Below, piece by piece: positions 26,301 to 38,242 of a stretch of DNA of 64,000 nt (the first letter of the stretch is position 1; each line of letters starts with the position of its first letter). Both the position numbers and the translations under genes were made by a program. This DNA comes from Acanthornis magna. Its lineage: Eukaryota; Chordata; Aves; Passeriformes; Acanthizidae. Where the stretch lies: positions 1,736,001 to 1,800,000 of the forward strand of contig JAWUZG010000332.1 of assembly GCA_036785705.1 (NCBI GenBank), written 5' to 3'. Below the pieces are notes generated by a model that worked only from the letters and a program-made list of their open reading frames with translations, made no database searches and was not told the origin of the DNA.

Positions 26301-28609
26301 CAGCTGTTGTGTTGATGTCAAACCTGGGAAGAACACAAAAGAAATGGAAAGATGTTGATTTGTTGAACAGGCTTCCAGCACAAAGATGACTGAAGAAAAA
26401 CGGATAGAGATGATTGTTTCAGTGTTTATGTTACATGAAGCTGTGATACAGCAAGAAAAGGTTATTCTTGGAGAGAAGTTGAAGAGGGAAAAAGAAACAA
26501 CTTGGTGTCCCTTGCCAGATTTCTAACTACAACTCCATAATTGATAGATGAGTTATGTTTTGAACCTCCATGGACAGTCATTCTAGAGGCTTCAAGAATT
26601 TAGCACTCTCGCCAAAGAAATTGAATTAATCACTCACTTTAGCAATGTATTTCTATTAGCCAGTGAATGAATGAAGTCAAAGGGCTAATAGATCTGGTGA
26701 GCACAGCACTTGCTTTCAGCTGCAGGTCAAGCAGCAACTGCAGATCTCTGAGGAGCACTTATCCCACAGACAACTTGGATTCAGTGGCTGAAGTGACTGA
26801 CAGAGCCAAGGGTGGGACTGGCAGCTGTGCTTGTTCACCTCATCAGAATACCTAATGCTGCTTGAAGCCCTATCCAAACATTTCACATCTTGTAATGAAA
26901 GCTCAGTAACTGTGGTGTAATCTCTTAAAATAACATTAGTTTATAGAAACATGCTTTATTCTAAGATAGTTATCATCGGAAAAAGTATTTATTTTAGGCT
27001 CTAGTTCATTTTTGAAGTAAGTAGTTTTACTTGAATGTGAAATAGTAATTTAATTGTGTAGGAATTGTGAGGGCTACAGAAGGTCTTGTAAAGACTGAGT
27101 AATTCAGAATACTTCAGATGCCTTATTTGCCTTTCAGTTGGCAATCCATCAACACTACCCTAGAATAATACACATGTTGAAATTAATACTTGGGTGTGAC
27201 AGTTTTTTCGGCTCCGTGCCAAGGTACATGGCCATAATTCCTTAGTTCTATGTATGATAATGATTCTTCACAAATATTTAAAATAGTTACCAACACTTGC
27301 ACTTTGGGCCAAAAATTTGTAATTTACATAGGGCAATCCATAATCAAAAATTGCAAAATTGGAGAATGCCTGCTTTTAGTCATAAACTTGGATTTAGTTT
27401 TGGGCTTTTTCAAGCACTTACCCATTTTGCTCAGTGTTTGTTGCAATTCATGTATTTGTATTTTGATGTAAATCTTTATTGCTTTCCAGTGATTAGAGAA
27501 GGCAGTGCAGACTATTAAGATGTCTGAGAAGGAAGAGTGCTCGCAATAGAGCAGGGTCAAAATGCGTTTGCAATTTATGAACAATAAGTAACAACAATAA
27601 AAGTTTTTAGCAAGAAACATTTCAGAGGGAAAAATAAAGACTGAGTAATCTCAGTGACTGAGGACTGAGAAGAGGCAGCAATGTTCTTTGTAGATGGAGG
27701 ACAATACCACATTGTGGCTTTTTCATCATCTTAAGCTTCTAAATCTCCCTTTCAGCCTTTTGCTGCAAAATTGGACTTTAATGTTTCATTATTTACTTGT
27801 AATATGAATTCAGTTTTCTTAATATTTAGTCTTCTCTCCATTTAATTGTTTTACTGTGTGCTTTTTATAGATATTAGCCTTTCATTTTTATTGGCAAAAT
27901 AATAAAAAAAATTGAGGGCATTTTGAACACCACAAATTAAGATAATTTTTTACTGGTGCCTTTTAAATCTTAATGATGTATGTATTATTGTATAAATCAT
28001 GTGAATGGCTCATGTATAATACTGATAATAGCACTTCCACTAACAAAAGAAAGCCAAGTTGTGAGTGGTGGGTCTTGTATACTTTATGTATGATTATTTC
28101 ATAGGGAGTAGAGACTAACAAAAGCTAGTAACAATGTATAATTTAATGCATACAGCTTGGCTAGCAAATAAAGTGCCAGAAGTTGCGTCTTAATTTAGGC
28201 AGATATTTTCTGGATTCCCTCTAAAAACCTCCACAAATACTGCAAATACAGGCTGTGAGTATAACATCGTGAATATACCATTGTAGGGTAGCAATTTATT
28301 GCACCATAATTTTGTTTATGGTGCTACTGATCAGCAGGTTCACTATGGTGGCTTAAAGCTCGACTTTTATTGGGATAGACATTTTGTGGAATTGCGGTGA
28401 CCAACAATTACATAGCCTTTGTGATTTTCATATGGGTGTCATTTATTACCAGCAATATCCAAATTAGCATTTCAGACGTTTTTCAGGCTAGATGGTTTTA
28501 ACTGCTCCTTCTCACATGAAAGTCTTCATTTCCTTCACAGCACGGACCTGTGAACTGTCGGAAATGACTGTGGGGGTCTGTACCTGATAAATCTGCCTTC
28601 TAAGGAGGG

Positions 28610-28945
28610 TGGCAGCAATGTGGAATTCCCCGGGCTGGGAGCGTCCCTGGCAGCCCCCGGTGCCCTGCCCTGGCCCCAAGGAGTGGTGTGTCCGGCGGGC
28701 AGAGCGGGGCAGGAGGCTCTGTGCCAGCAGAGCAGGAGCTGCACTCGTGCTGGAGCTCGTCGGGAAGGTGCCAGGCGCCCAGGAGGAGCAGCCCAGCCCA
28801 AAGGGCTCACCGGCTCCTCTGCAGCTCCGCCAGGCAGCAGCCGCTCCTGCCCAGCTGGGGATGGAGCTGTGCCACCCTGGGGATGAGCACAGGACACGGT
28901 GCCCAGCTCAGCACGAGCTCTCGTGGCTCTGGGAGCTCTCCTTTG
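28610..28945. other. GC-rich island in intron 1
   Basis: About 335 bp that is the most GC-rich stretch of the window, with about 16 CpG dinucleotides by eye, in an AT-rich intron. Long frames are open on both strands (28535-28897 minus; 28609-28980, 28620-28886 and 28688-28969 plus), rich in Ala, Pro, Gly and Ser, which is a composition effect. Possible meanings are an internal promoter with a weak CpG island, an alternative first exon, or an old GC-rich insertion. No splice or promoter signal decides between these. Confidence 0.55.
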
Positions 28946-29819
28946 TGGTCCTCTGTACTAGGTCTGTGATTATGAGATAAAATGGGCATCTTGGATTTGG
29001 CCTCCTTTAACAGGGTTAGGTGCTGGGGCCTGCTCATGGCTTTGGAGTCAATCTTTGACATGTGGCACAGTCGTTAAGGTAGGCATTAATACAAAATAAT
29101 AGATTTGTGTAGTGTTCAACTTTCCCGTAGCTGTCTATCAGAAAGTTCTGAAGTGGATTTCTTTAAAGACTCCCTGTCTCCTGAGGAAAAGGGGATAAGG
29201 CAGTGTGTCCCTGGACAGGATCTATGACTCATTATGTCAATCAAATTCCACTTCAGAGGGGAATAAAGAGATTTGTATCTCAAAGCTGTGCATAACGACT
29301 TCTTGGCTTTTCATTTCATATTTATGAGCGGTTTACTTTGAAGTGTTTATCAGGCAATACGCAGAAACATGAGAGAGCATTGCCTGAAACCATGTTCAAG
29401 TGTCTAATCTGTTAAATGCTTGCTGAGCAGGCTAGTTCATCAGTGCATGCAATGCAAAAAAGAGAGGAAAAAAATAAACTTTCTGGGGTTTTGAAGCAGA
29501 ATCTTTATATTAACAATATAAAAAGGATTAATAATGCCAAGCATTTTGAAATAAATGTAATATATGAAACTTACAAAAGTTGGTTATGTTCTGTGTTAAG
29601 TAGATAAATAGTTCTTTGCTTGAAAGGAACCTTGACAGTACTTAATACCAAAACTATACAGTGCCACATCTGCTCTTAAGACTGGAGTAGACAGTATCCA
29701 CAGGATTCTCACTGCTAATTTTGAACGCTTGAGGCATTCATAAGAGCAGGCTGGTGTAGGTTTCTCTTTCCCCTCCAGAAAGGGCATTTCCTGATAACAG
29801 GAATGTTAAAAGCTGATTT

Positions 29820-29839
29820 AAAAAAAAAAAAAAAAAAAA
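29820..29839. repeat. A20 homopolymer
   Basis: A run of 20 A on the plus strand. A poly(A) tail of a processed retrocopy was considered, but the 5' side shows no recognisable mRNA-like or coding sequence and no target-site duplication is obvious. Confidence 0.85.
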
Positions 29840-30039
29840 TCAGTGGCATTAGTCTGCAATGGAAACAAATTTTGAGCAGTATTTCCCATTTGCTGTGTGC
29901 TGTGCCTGCAGCGGGATTCTGAAGGGGCAAGTATTGTTAAATAGGTCAAAAATTTAAACCCATAATTTTAGGTAAAGAGGAAACAAAATGGCAGTGTTTT
30001 TTCTCCTTTTCCTGTAGCTCCAGTGGGTGAGTTAACAGA

Positions 30040-30260
30040 GTATGCCTCGTGGTGCTGGCTCCAGTTTCCTGCTCACAGATTTCACACTACCAGCCCTCTC
30101 CAGTCAGGCTTTAGCGACTCTGGCTGATGTGAGTGGTGCAGGCACAGACGCTGCAGCCCCAGCTGCAGACCCTCCCTGGCAGCTCTGGTGCACGTGGGCA
30201 GGGCAGGGCTCACCTGGGGGAGCGCTGCCTCAGCGCCCATGGGCTGTGCTGTCCGTGCAT
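30040..30260. other. GC-rich patch in intron 1
   Basis: A 220-bp block rich in CAG, CTG and GGC words (gcagccccagctgcagac at its centre) and with few CpG. A 102-codon plus-strand frame (30042-30350) crosses it but is not recognisable. Nothing more can be said. Confidence 0.4.
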
Positions 30261-33200
30261 CTTATCCTGCATTTAGTTTGGAAAGCCATTTCACTTTTCA
30301 ACATGTTCTTACATATGAGTAACAGAGTAGGTAAGAATCAACAGGAATAATAATCAGTGATTGATTTTTATCAAATATCCTTTAAGCAAAAGAAGTATCT
30401 TCCCCCCTACGGATAAAATATTTGAATTACTTGATTTGTAGGTTCCTGCTTTGGACTTCTTAAAGTTATCCCTAAAATTACTTAAAGGACCACAGCTAAT
30501 CTCAACTGCACACTTCTGATTATTTTAGTTATAGATTTCTCCTTTGACTTTCCATGTCAGAAATCCTTGGAAACTTTTGGATTATTGATTTTTTTAGATT
30601 GAGGGTTCTTTCCTCAGGTTTTCCTGTTCAAGGATGAAATGGCTCTTTTCTTGATTCTATATCCATGCACATTGTTCACCAAATTCCCAGTTTAAAACAA
30701 AACCAAAAGACCAAAAAAACAATTATGCCAAAAAAGACCCCAAAGTCCTATAAAACTTCTTCTGTGTTCAGTTCCCATAACAAAAGTAAGCTGTAGAACT
30801 TAAATCCAAGGGTAGTTTTGTGCCATATCTGCCCATTCTCTGTTCTGAAGTCTTTAAAGAGATAACAAAAAAGAAAATAGAACAAGCAAATGCCTTTGAG
30901 AGCCACAAATCTGAAATTTAAATAGAGGTGCTGGCAAGCTTTAATATGCTTAGCCGAATCAGAGTTCATCAGAGTGAAAGTGATGGATAAATCTGTGAGG
31001 ATCCAGAGCCCGTCATGGTGGCTTAAGCCACCTGAAGCCACTGGCCAGCTCAGCTCCTGTGCCCTGTCACACCGCTAATTAAGGACACAAATTTTTCTGA
31101 TAAGACAGTGACTGCAAGGCCACGGGCAAGAGATGTACAACAGCACCAGACAGTGCTGCTGTCAGTATTCGCGTCAGGGGTGAAGAGGCTGGGAGCAGCA
31201 TGGACAAGCTCTCATCCAAGGCATCCTGGAAGCAGCAGATGGGGCTTTTTCAGGAGTGGGTTTTTTCCCATTCCTGCTCTTCAATGCTGCCCTTATATAC
31301 TTCATACTCCCTTTCAAAGAAACCCTGATTTTAGGTTCAGAACTGCCTGTGACTCCCATATAACCACATGAACTAGCCTAAAATGCTTCTTTGCAAAATG
31401 TTGGTAGGCTAAAAAGTATGAACTGGTGTGAGGATTAATGAATAATCTCATTTAATCTCCCTCTTGTTAAATCTGAAGTGTTCTGTAATTGGAGTCTGCA
31501 AACTAAAAAATAATAGTGATGATGATAAATAAAAAAATAATGTAATCGCATGATTCCTAGGCATACTTGACCTTTATCAGTGAGATGTGAATTTATCATT
31601 CACCTGATCTGCAAGGCACTTATGAAGCAAGTAAAGGCACTTAGCAATTGAGATGACGTGTGTGTTAAAAATAGTCAGATAACACAGCCTGCACAGTAAC
31701 TTCCTTTCAAACCAATTCAGTTGTGGTCTGGCTTTGTAGTATTTGTTATATTATATGTTAAAAATAATGCCTAACAAAGATTTTGGGGTTAGGCTGAAAT
31801 TTTTTTAATGCAGAACTAAGTGACAGACAAGTGCAGTATTTTTTTAATTACAACTGCTTCTTGTATAGAATATTTGATCTAGTGGGGGAAAATAATTGTT
31901 TTTAGAGTCAGTGTGTGAAAATTAGGGTCAACATTTTCCCATACATGAAAGATTATTTGCCAAAATTGTTGTTCTAAATGAGGTATCTTGATAATTCCTC
32001 TTCAGAGGATCACACACTGCCACCTGTTAAAGCCCATGTAAAGTGATGGTATGGGCTTAACTCAATGTTTGGTGCACTTGTATAACTCTGTTATTAACCA
32101 GTAAAGTCAGCACTGGCAGTCCTTCAAATCTTAGACAAAAATGGAAGGGAAGGGACAACACAAGTGCAATAACTTGCACTATTGTTCCAATGGAGTTTAT
32201 AAAACAAAGTCTGAGTTTCAAACAGCAGAAAGATAGAATAAACAGAATCTATAAGCTGTTTATTGGCACGTAACACAAATCTTCAGCTCTGTTCATTGAA
32301 GAAGGGAAAAGTAGTCTAGATTGAAACACTGATACTGAAATCCTAAAGCACTGGAACGGAGAGAAGTGTAGATAAAATAGAGAAATGGTTTGCATTAACT
32401 GAAGGGAGGTGTGGTGCTGAGGTGGGAAGAGAATGCTGGAACAGCCCATGCCTGCTCAGTGCAACAGGCTGACATCATGGTGCTCCCCTTGGGGTGTGCA
32501 GTGAGCAGAAAATCAGAAGAGCAGCATGTTGTAAGTGTGTGGAAAACACCAGTGTAGGGGAGGAAAAGAGGTGCACAGGAGGAGGTCATATTTCTTCTTT
32601 GCACAGTTCCTCAGCTCCCTGGCAAGGCCAGCCAGTCCCAGCAATGGAGCTGGTGGACCTGCAGTGCTGTTGCTGTAGCCCCTGGATGTGCCATTCACTG
32701 TGCTTCCATGCTTGGGGTTGTATGTGCAGTGTACATATCTTAGTCATTGGTAGAATAAAAGCAATCCTGCAGGAAGGGTCTGTATTTCATCTGTAGCAAA
32801 GTTCAAGACCAGTAGTAATCTGGATTGGTGCCAACTGATCCATTCATAATACCACAACTGACTGGCCAATGAAAATATCTAATTATTTAACTAGGATTAA
32901 AAATGAAAAGCTGAAAGCAGTTTATAATTCAGTCAAATAAATGCAGATGTTTCCTGATCTCCTCATATAATGATGGCAATTGGTAAATAAATGAGAATGT
33001 GCTTGTTAGTGGGGTAAAGTGTCTCAAAAAGTTTCATCTGTTTCCCTTGATACCTGATTATAGGATATGTATCTTTTACTCCAAAATTATACTATTCAAA
33101 TGGTTTTAATTTCATTATTCTCTAAGTTTGTCATGAAGTTTATATGGATTTTTAAAATATGTTTTTTAAATCATGTGTGCTTGTTTAAATTGCTCTGTTT

Positions 33201-33947
33201 AAATGGTTTGATTTTTTTGGGAAGCCCTTAATTTTAGATTAATTCTTTTATCAGTCCTCTAAGTCTTTCATATTGGTCTACTGATGGTGCTCCTAGTAGG
33301 ATTAGAAATGCAGAGTTAAAGGCTGGCATCTCTGTCACTTCTAAAACCTGTTAGGAGCAACACCATTCAGAATATAAACACAAGTTCTCAGCCGAGTAAT
33401 GGTTTAAACTTTTTATTCTACTGTACAGGTTACAATACATTACCATTATTTCTAAGTGACATGGTATTTACAGTGAAAAAGCACCTTGTGACTAAAGAGC
33501 TGACAGCTGCTAGTGCTCAGAAATCTTTATGTGCGCCTGGGGACCTTCATAAAATATAGACTAACCATGTTCTTAGCTTGTGAAGCAAGGTATAGAGAAA
33601 CAATTAAGGTTTTGTCTGTGATGACAGCTGATTCAGGTTTTTTGAGAGTTCCCAATTAAACAGTTATGGAAGTATGAAAGCTTATTACCTGTGACTTCTG
33701 CTGTGACTTCTTTCTTGAGAGCACAGTTTATCAAGTCTTGAACAGTAGTTTCTTTTGACACTTTTTAAATCTTGATTTAAGAGTATAAAAATAAGAAAAA
33801 GGCTTTTCATTAACTAAACAAAGTATCAACAGCTCATTTATCCACTGGTTGTTTCCTACAGACTTTTTAGAGCTTTTTCTTAATAATTGAACTCAGTTTG
33901 GTGTATCAGTGAAGATAAACAGCCATACAGTGATTTTATCAAAAAAG

Positions 33948-33986
33948 TGTGTATATGTATAAATATATAGGTATATAGATATATAG
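33948..33986. repeat. TA-rich simple repeat
   Basis: A degenerate run of gtatat, aatata and gatata units about 39 bp long. Microsatellite-like. Confidence 0.7.
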
Positions 33987-36697
33987 TCTCCTGGAGACCA
34001 AGGAGAACTCACTATCCTTTTCTGACATAACTAAAAATACTTGAACAACAGCAGACCTAAATCTTTTGAGCTAGACTAGAATGAAAATGACATTTTTTTA
34101 GTGGTGGAGACTGTGACTTTCAATTCTGTGGAACCATGGTGTAATTATGGTATTACTTTGTACCAGATGATCCTGAGTGTGCATTGCAAGCATGTATAGT
34201 CAATGCAGATATAAATGGTAGCTCTTGCCTGCTGGGATTGCACTTCATTCTCTCATATTGTCTTTAACACTGACTGTTCTTCAAAGTTTGCATTTTCCAT
34301 GGAGCTGCAGTTGTTACTCCTTCATAGGACAATACTATACTTGTGTGACAGGAGATAGTATCAGGTGTTGAGCAGGTTGGTTAACATAAAAAAGCAAATT
34401 GAAAATCATTCTTTCTGTGTTCTTTATGATAGCTATCACTTAAAGTACACAAAAATTCTTAATCTTTTTTTTGTGCTTCTGTGATGGATTTTATTTAGAA
34501 ATTCATGATGTCTTAAAAGGAAACAGGCATTTAACAAAATTATTCCATAGTTTGATCGGTTTTAGGGCTGGGAGTAGACAATATGCACACTAACTCTTTT
34601 TCATAAAATTCTATTAAAAAGCCCCAAACAAACAGAAAAACCAAACACCACCTCCAAAACTCACTATGTCTTTGATGGTGTTTGGAATGGAGCTGGGGAG
34701 TTCACAAGAACATCATGACTTGTCATGAGGCTTCACGTTGTGTTCTTTCTCTGCTGCTTCTAAAGGAAAACGTAACAGGAAGTGAATTTTGGTCTCTTGG
34801 GTTTGGTGTGTTTGGAGACTGAACAAGGAGTATCTGACTTCTAAGATGGATGCTGGAGAAAATCCCTCACGTTGCCTTCAGTGACTGTTGTGTTGATTAA
34901 ACCAAATTATCTCCACGCTTTCAATCAGAGATTCCAAGTCTGGAAATCTTTCCTCTTTATCCATCCCTGCATCTCTGCTGAAATACAAGAGATTTGCTGT
35001 AATCTGAGTGCAGAAGTGCTGGAAGCTCTCAGGTGTGCCCAGGAGCTGCTGCAAGCCCTCAGGGTCAGCTCTGAGCAGGGCTTTCCAGAGTTCTGCTGCC
35101 AGACAGGGAATCAGAGGGGAGGCTCAGCCTGGAATTTTCTTTCTGCTGGCACTTAATCAGTGAGGAGGAGTAGGAGAAGTGCACCCGGGGAGAGCACAGA
35201 AGGGCAAAGCACAGAGGAGAGCAGAGCGATTGCTTACAGAATTGCATACATCTGTTTCCTTCAGCTTTGAGAATGGACAGTCAGTGGGAATAGCACATGC
35301 CTTCATAATAAATGAAGCTGTACTCCTTTTGCCATTCCTCAGAGCTTGGAAAAGTTGGAAAGATTGGCTAAGAAAGTAAAATGTTAGCCTGAAGTGTTGC
35401 ATTTCAGTGTGGGCTGTGTGGGGTAGATAACAGTCACGTTTGCCACCTAGCTCCATCCTCTTGTCCTCTCAGATCTGGTTTTATCTTTAATCAACATCAG
35501 CACTTGAGGAGAAAGCAATAAATCCATACTTTTCCCTAAACCAGCATATCATCAAACTCAAAATCATCACCATAAGATGCCAGAAATGTAGTTGGTGAGA
35601 TAGAGTGGAAAATGCCCTGACTTTTTGAAAGAACTGCTCAGCAATAGCTGAAATTTCACAGCCCCATACCAGCTGCAGTAAAGAAAATCAACTCTATCCC
35701 AGCCAAAAGCAGCATAGCACAGGCACCTCAGAGTCGAAAAGAAGCAAGGCAGATTATAAAAGACTATTAAAGAATTCTTCTGTCATTGATGGGAGAAGCT
35801 GGGAAATGAGCTTCACATTCAAACTACATGTTGCAATGAGCATGAACGTTTCTGTTTGCTGCTTCTAGTCAGTTCTCTGCAGAAGGGACCAAGGCAGACT
35901 GAATTTACAAAGAATTGAGCTAAATTAAGTGTGCATCAGAGATTCTTAAAAAGAGAGACCTCTTCCAGAGATTGGACCTAAATTGTGGTACCCCTACCAG
36001 CAAAACCATTATAGCTCTGAACATAACAAAAACTTGAGAAAGGGTGGAATGTCTTAAATAGATATATTTTTGTTATTCTTTTTGTAATTGATTGTAGTAG
36101 CAAAGACTGTAAGTGATATTTATCCTTTTGATTTTAGACTTAACCCAGTCTTGATATCGTGTTGAAGGCAAATTTATCCTATCTGTGCATTACTGATTTC
36201 AGAGGTCTTCCTTTGAGGCATCTTGTAGCGATCACAACTGGATTAGGTTAATCTTCAGAAGGGCAATTCATGCAGTTTGTGGTCACCCAAATGAGACCTC
36301 TGCCTAGGGGTCAGGTGAAAGTAACCTCTGCTTAAACGGCAATGCTTTCTCGGCATCACAGGGATAATGAGTACAGTAGTGCATCATTGAATTCAACACA
36401 CTTTTAGTAAGTGTTTATATCCTAAATAACTGAAACAGTAAATTTCTGTATAAGGAAGTGCACTGAAGAGATAATAGAAGTAATGTCCTCATTTAAAGGA
36501 AAACATCTATTCTATTGAGAGACTATTCACAGCGTGTAGATTATGGGCAATGATAATCAAGTACATAACATTATATTATACTTCTAAACTGGTATACTGC
36601 CGCTCTATTTTTGTATGAGAGATTATATACACCTTAAGGGAGCAGCTGGTTTCAACTGCCTTTCTTTAACGAAAATGGTCTGGTGGTTTCTGCAGGT

Positions 36698-36720
36698 GGG
36701 GATGAAGGGACTGGGGAGGG
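36698..36720 (+). other. Canonical G-quadruplex motif
   Basis: Four G-runs of 4, 3, 4 and 3 bases are separated by loops of 5, 3 and 1 nt, satisfying the usual G3+N1-7 rule. The G-rich strand is the TENM2 sense strand, so the fold could form in the non-template DNA and in the pre-mRNA. Folding itself is inferred. Confidence 0.75.
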
Positions 36721-36889
36721 AGAGCACTAAGCTCTGTTTCATTTAAAAAGGCAAAAACCTTGTGACTTTCTATTTTTGGTGCTGTATTCTTCAAGAGAAA
36801 GAAATTTCTTTCTTTTCCACCAATAAGGATCTGATCTTATTTATCTCTTTTCACTTTGTGTCACCAGCAAGAATCTGAAAGAAAGTTTT

Positions 36890-37330
36890 CAGTGTGCAAG
36901 AATGGATTCTGCCTGCACGTTTCAGTCCTGCTTTGCAAGTGACATTTCAGCAAAGTGCAGTTCAGTTCCTCTCAGCCCCGTGCAAGCCCCAGGTGCAGAG
37001 GGTGCTGTATCACCCTGCAGGGAGCCATCCTTGGCTGCCTGCTCCTGCTGGCAGTGCACTTTGCCTGGCGACCCAGTGTCACACGGCAGAGCGCTCTGGC
37101 TGGCCAGGGTACGGCAAGCAGTGGTGCTGCTGCCTTCACGGTTCTCCTACAAGGTCTTGCTATGCCTGAGCCCCCAATGTCTCTTAGAGCTGCAAGGAAG
37201 ATACTCCTTGAAGAGGACACTAAACCTTAACCCAGGGCCAGGCTGTGCCTGCATTTCCTCTCTGCAGTTCATAGGTGCTGGAGCTTGTCCTGGCACTGGG
37301 GCAGTGAGGGCTGTGTTGTTCTGGTGAACT
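36890..37330. other. GC-richer patch before the sense CR1
   Basis: A GC-richer stretch just upstream of the CR1 copy, with overlapping open frames on both strands (up to 141 codons at 36902-37327). The predicted peptides are rich in Cys, Ser, Leu and Pro and match no family I know. It could be an older, unrecognised repeat next to the CR1. Confidence 0.35.
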
Positions 37331-37425
37331 TTGGCATCATGCTTTCACATGGATTGTTCTGGCAGGGTGAGTGGGTATGAAATGACTTCAGCGTTTTTTC
37401 ATGTTTTGTGAGACTACATCTGCAA

Positions 37426-37869
37426 AGTAGTAGGAGGAGGCCCAAAGGAGGGCAGCCAGGATGGGGAAGGGCTTGGAGGGGAAGCCACATGAGGAGCAGC
37501 TGAGGGCACTTGGTCAGTTCAGCTGCAGAGGAGGAGAAAGGGGAGACACCTCAGAGCAGGGTACAGCTCTCTTGTGATGGGGAGAGGAGGGGCAGGCACT
37601 GATCTCTTCTCTGAGAGGTGGCCTGAAGGAATGGCCTAAAGTTGTGTCAGGGATGGTTAAGGTTGGATATTAGAAAGTAATTCTGCACCCAGAGGATGGC
37701 TGGGCACAGGAACCAGCTCCTCAGTGCAGTGGTCACGCAGCACAGAGCTCACGAGGTGCTTGGACAGCCCTCTCAGGCACAAGGTGTGACCCTTGGGCTG
37801 TCCTGTGCAGGGCCAAGAGCTGAACTGTGATCCTTGTGGGTCCCTTCCAACTCAGCATATTCTGTGAAT
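37426..37869 (+). mobile_element. CR1 LINE 3'-end fragment (sense to TENM2)
   Basis: About 445 bp matching the last part of a CR1 element in forward orientation. Recognisable blocks in order are gggcagccaggatgg, catgaggagcagctgaggg, gttggatattagaaag, tgatccttgtgggtccc and the terminal ttccaactcagcatattctg followed by tgtga. The reverse transcriptase region is missing through 5' truncation. Several bases differ from the usual CR1 3' sequence, so the copy is not recent. The 5' edge near 37426 is approximate. Confidence 0.93.
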
Positions 37870-38123
37870 TATTGGTAAATTATTTCTGTGCATATTTATC
37901 CTCTATGTGAATATACCAAGGTGGTCTACTGATGCCATTAATACCTTAATGTGCAATAATGGCTAAGTAAATGAGACAAGAATATGTTAGTGGAAGCAAT
38001 TCATATGTCATTCCGGACATGTAGGCAGTTTTATTTTAGGAAACAAGGCGTGTCCAGACATGGTCCAGATCCAGAAAAGATCTAGAGAGAAAAACTGTAG
38101 TATTTCCATCTTCCTTTTCTCAG

Positions 38124-38147
38124 ATTTTATAGTAAATTTTATAGTAA
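38124..38147. repeat. Tandem 12-bp duplication
   Basis: Unit attttatagtaa repeated exactly twice (38124-38135 and 38136-38147). It lies 255 bp after the sense CR1. Confidence 0.85.
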
Positions 38148-38226
38148 ATTAAGGGCTATGAAGGTATCAGGAGTTAGAAATATAGTGATATATTTCTATA
38201 TGTTTAGATCTCTGAAAACCTCTTTT

Positions 38227-38242
38227 ATGTATGTATGTATGT
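38227..38242. repeat. (ATGT)n microsatellite
   Basis: About four uninterrupted TATG units. Short; may be length-polymorphic. Confidence 0.8.

Noticed and set aside
28535..28980. Several 84-123-codon frames on both strands as a possible gene
   Set aside because: Frames are open on both strands and in several phases at once because the block is GC-rich; composition is Ala/Pro/Gly/Ser and no family is recognised.
29700..29839. A20 run as the tail of a processed pseudogene
   Set aside because: The preceding sequence shows no coding remnant, polyadenylation signal or target-site duplication that I can identify.
36894..37327. Overlapping frames of 82-141 codons upstream of the sense CR1
   Set aside because: Open on both strands in a GC-richer patch, with low-information Cys-, Ser- and Leu-rich products.
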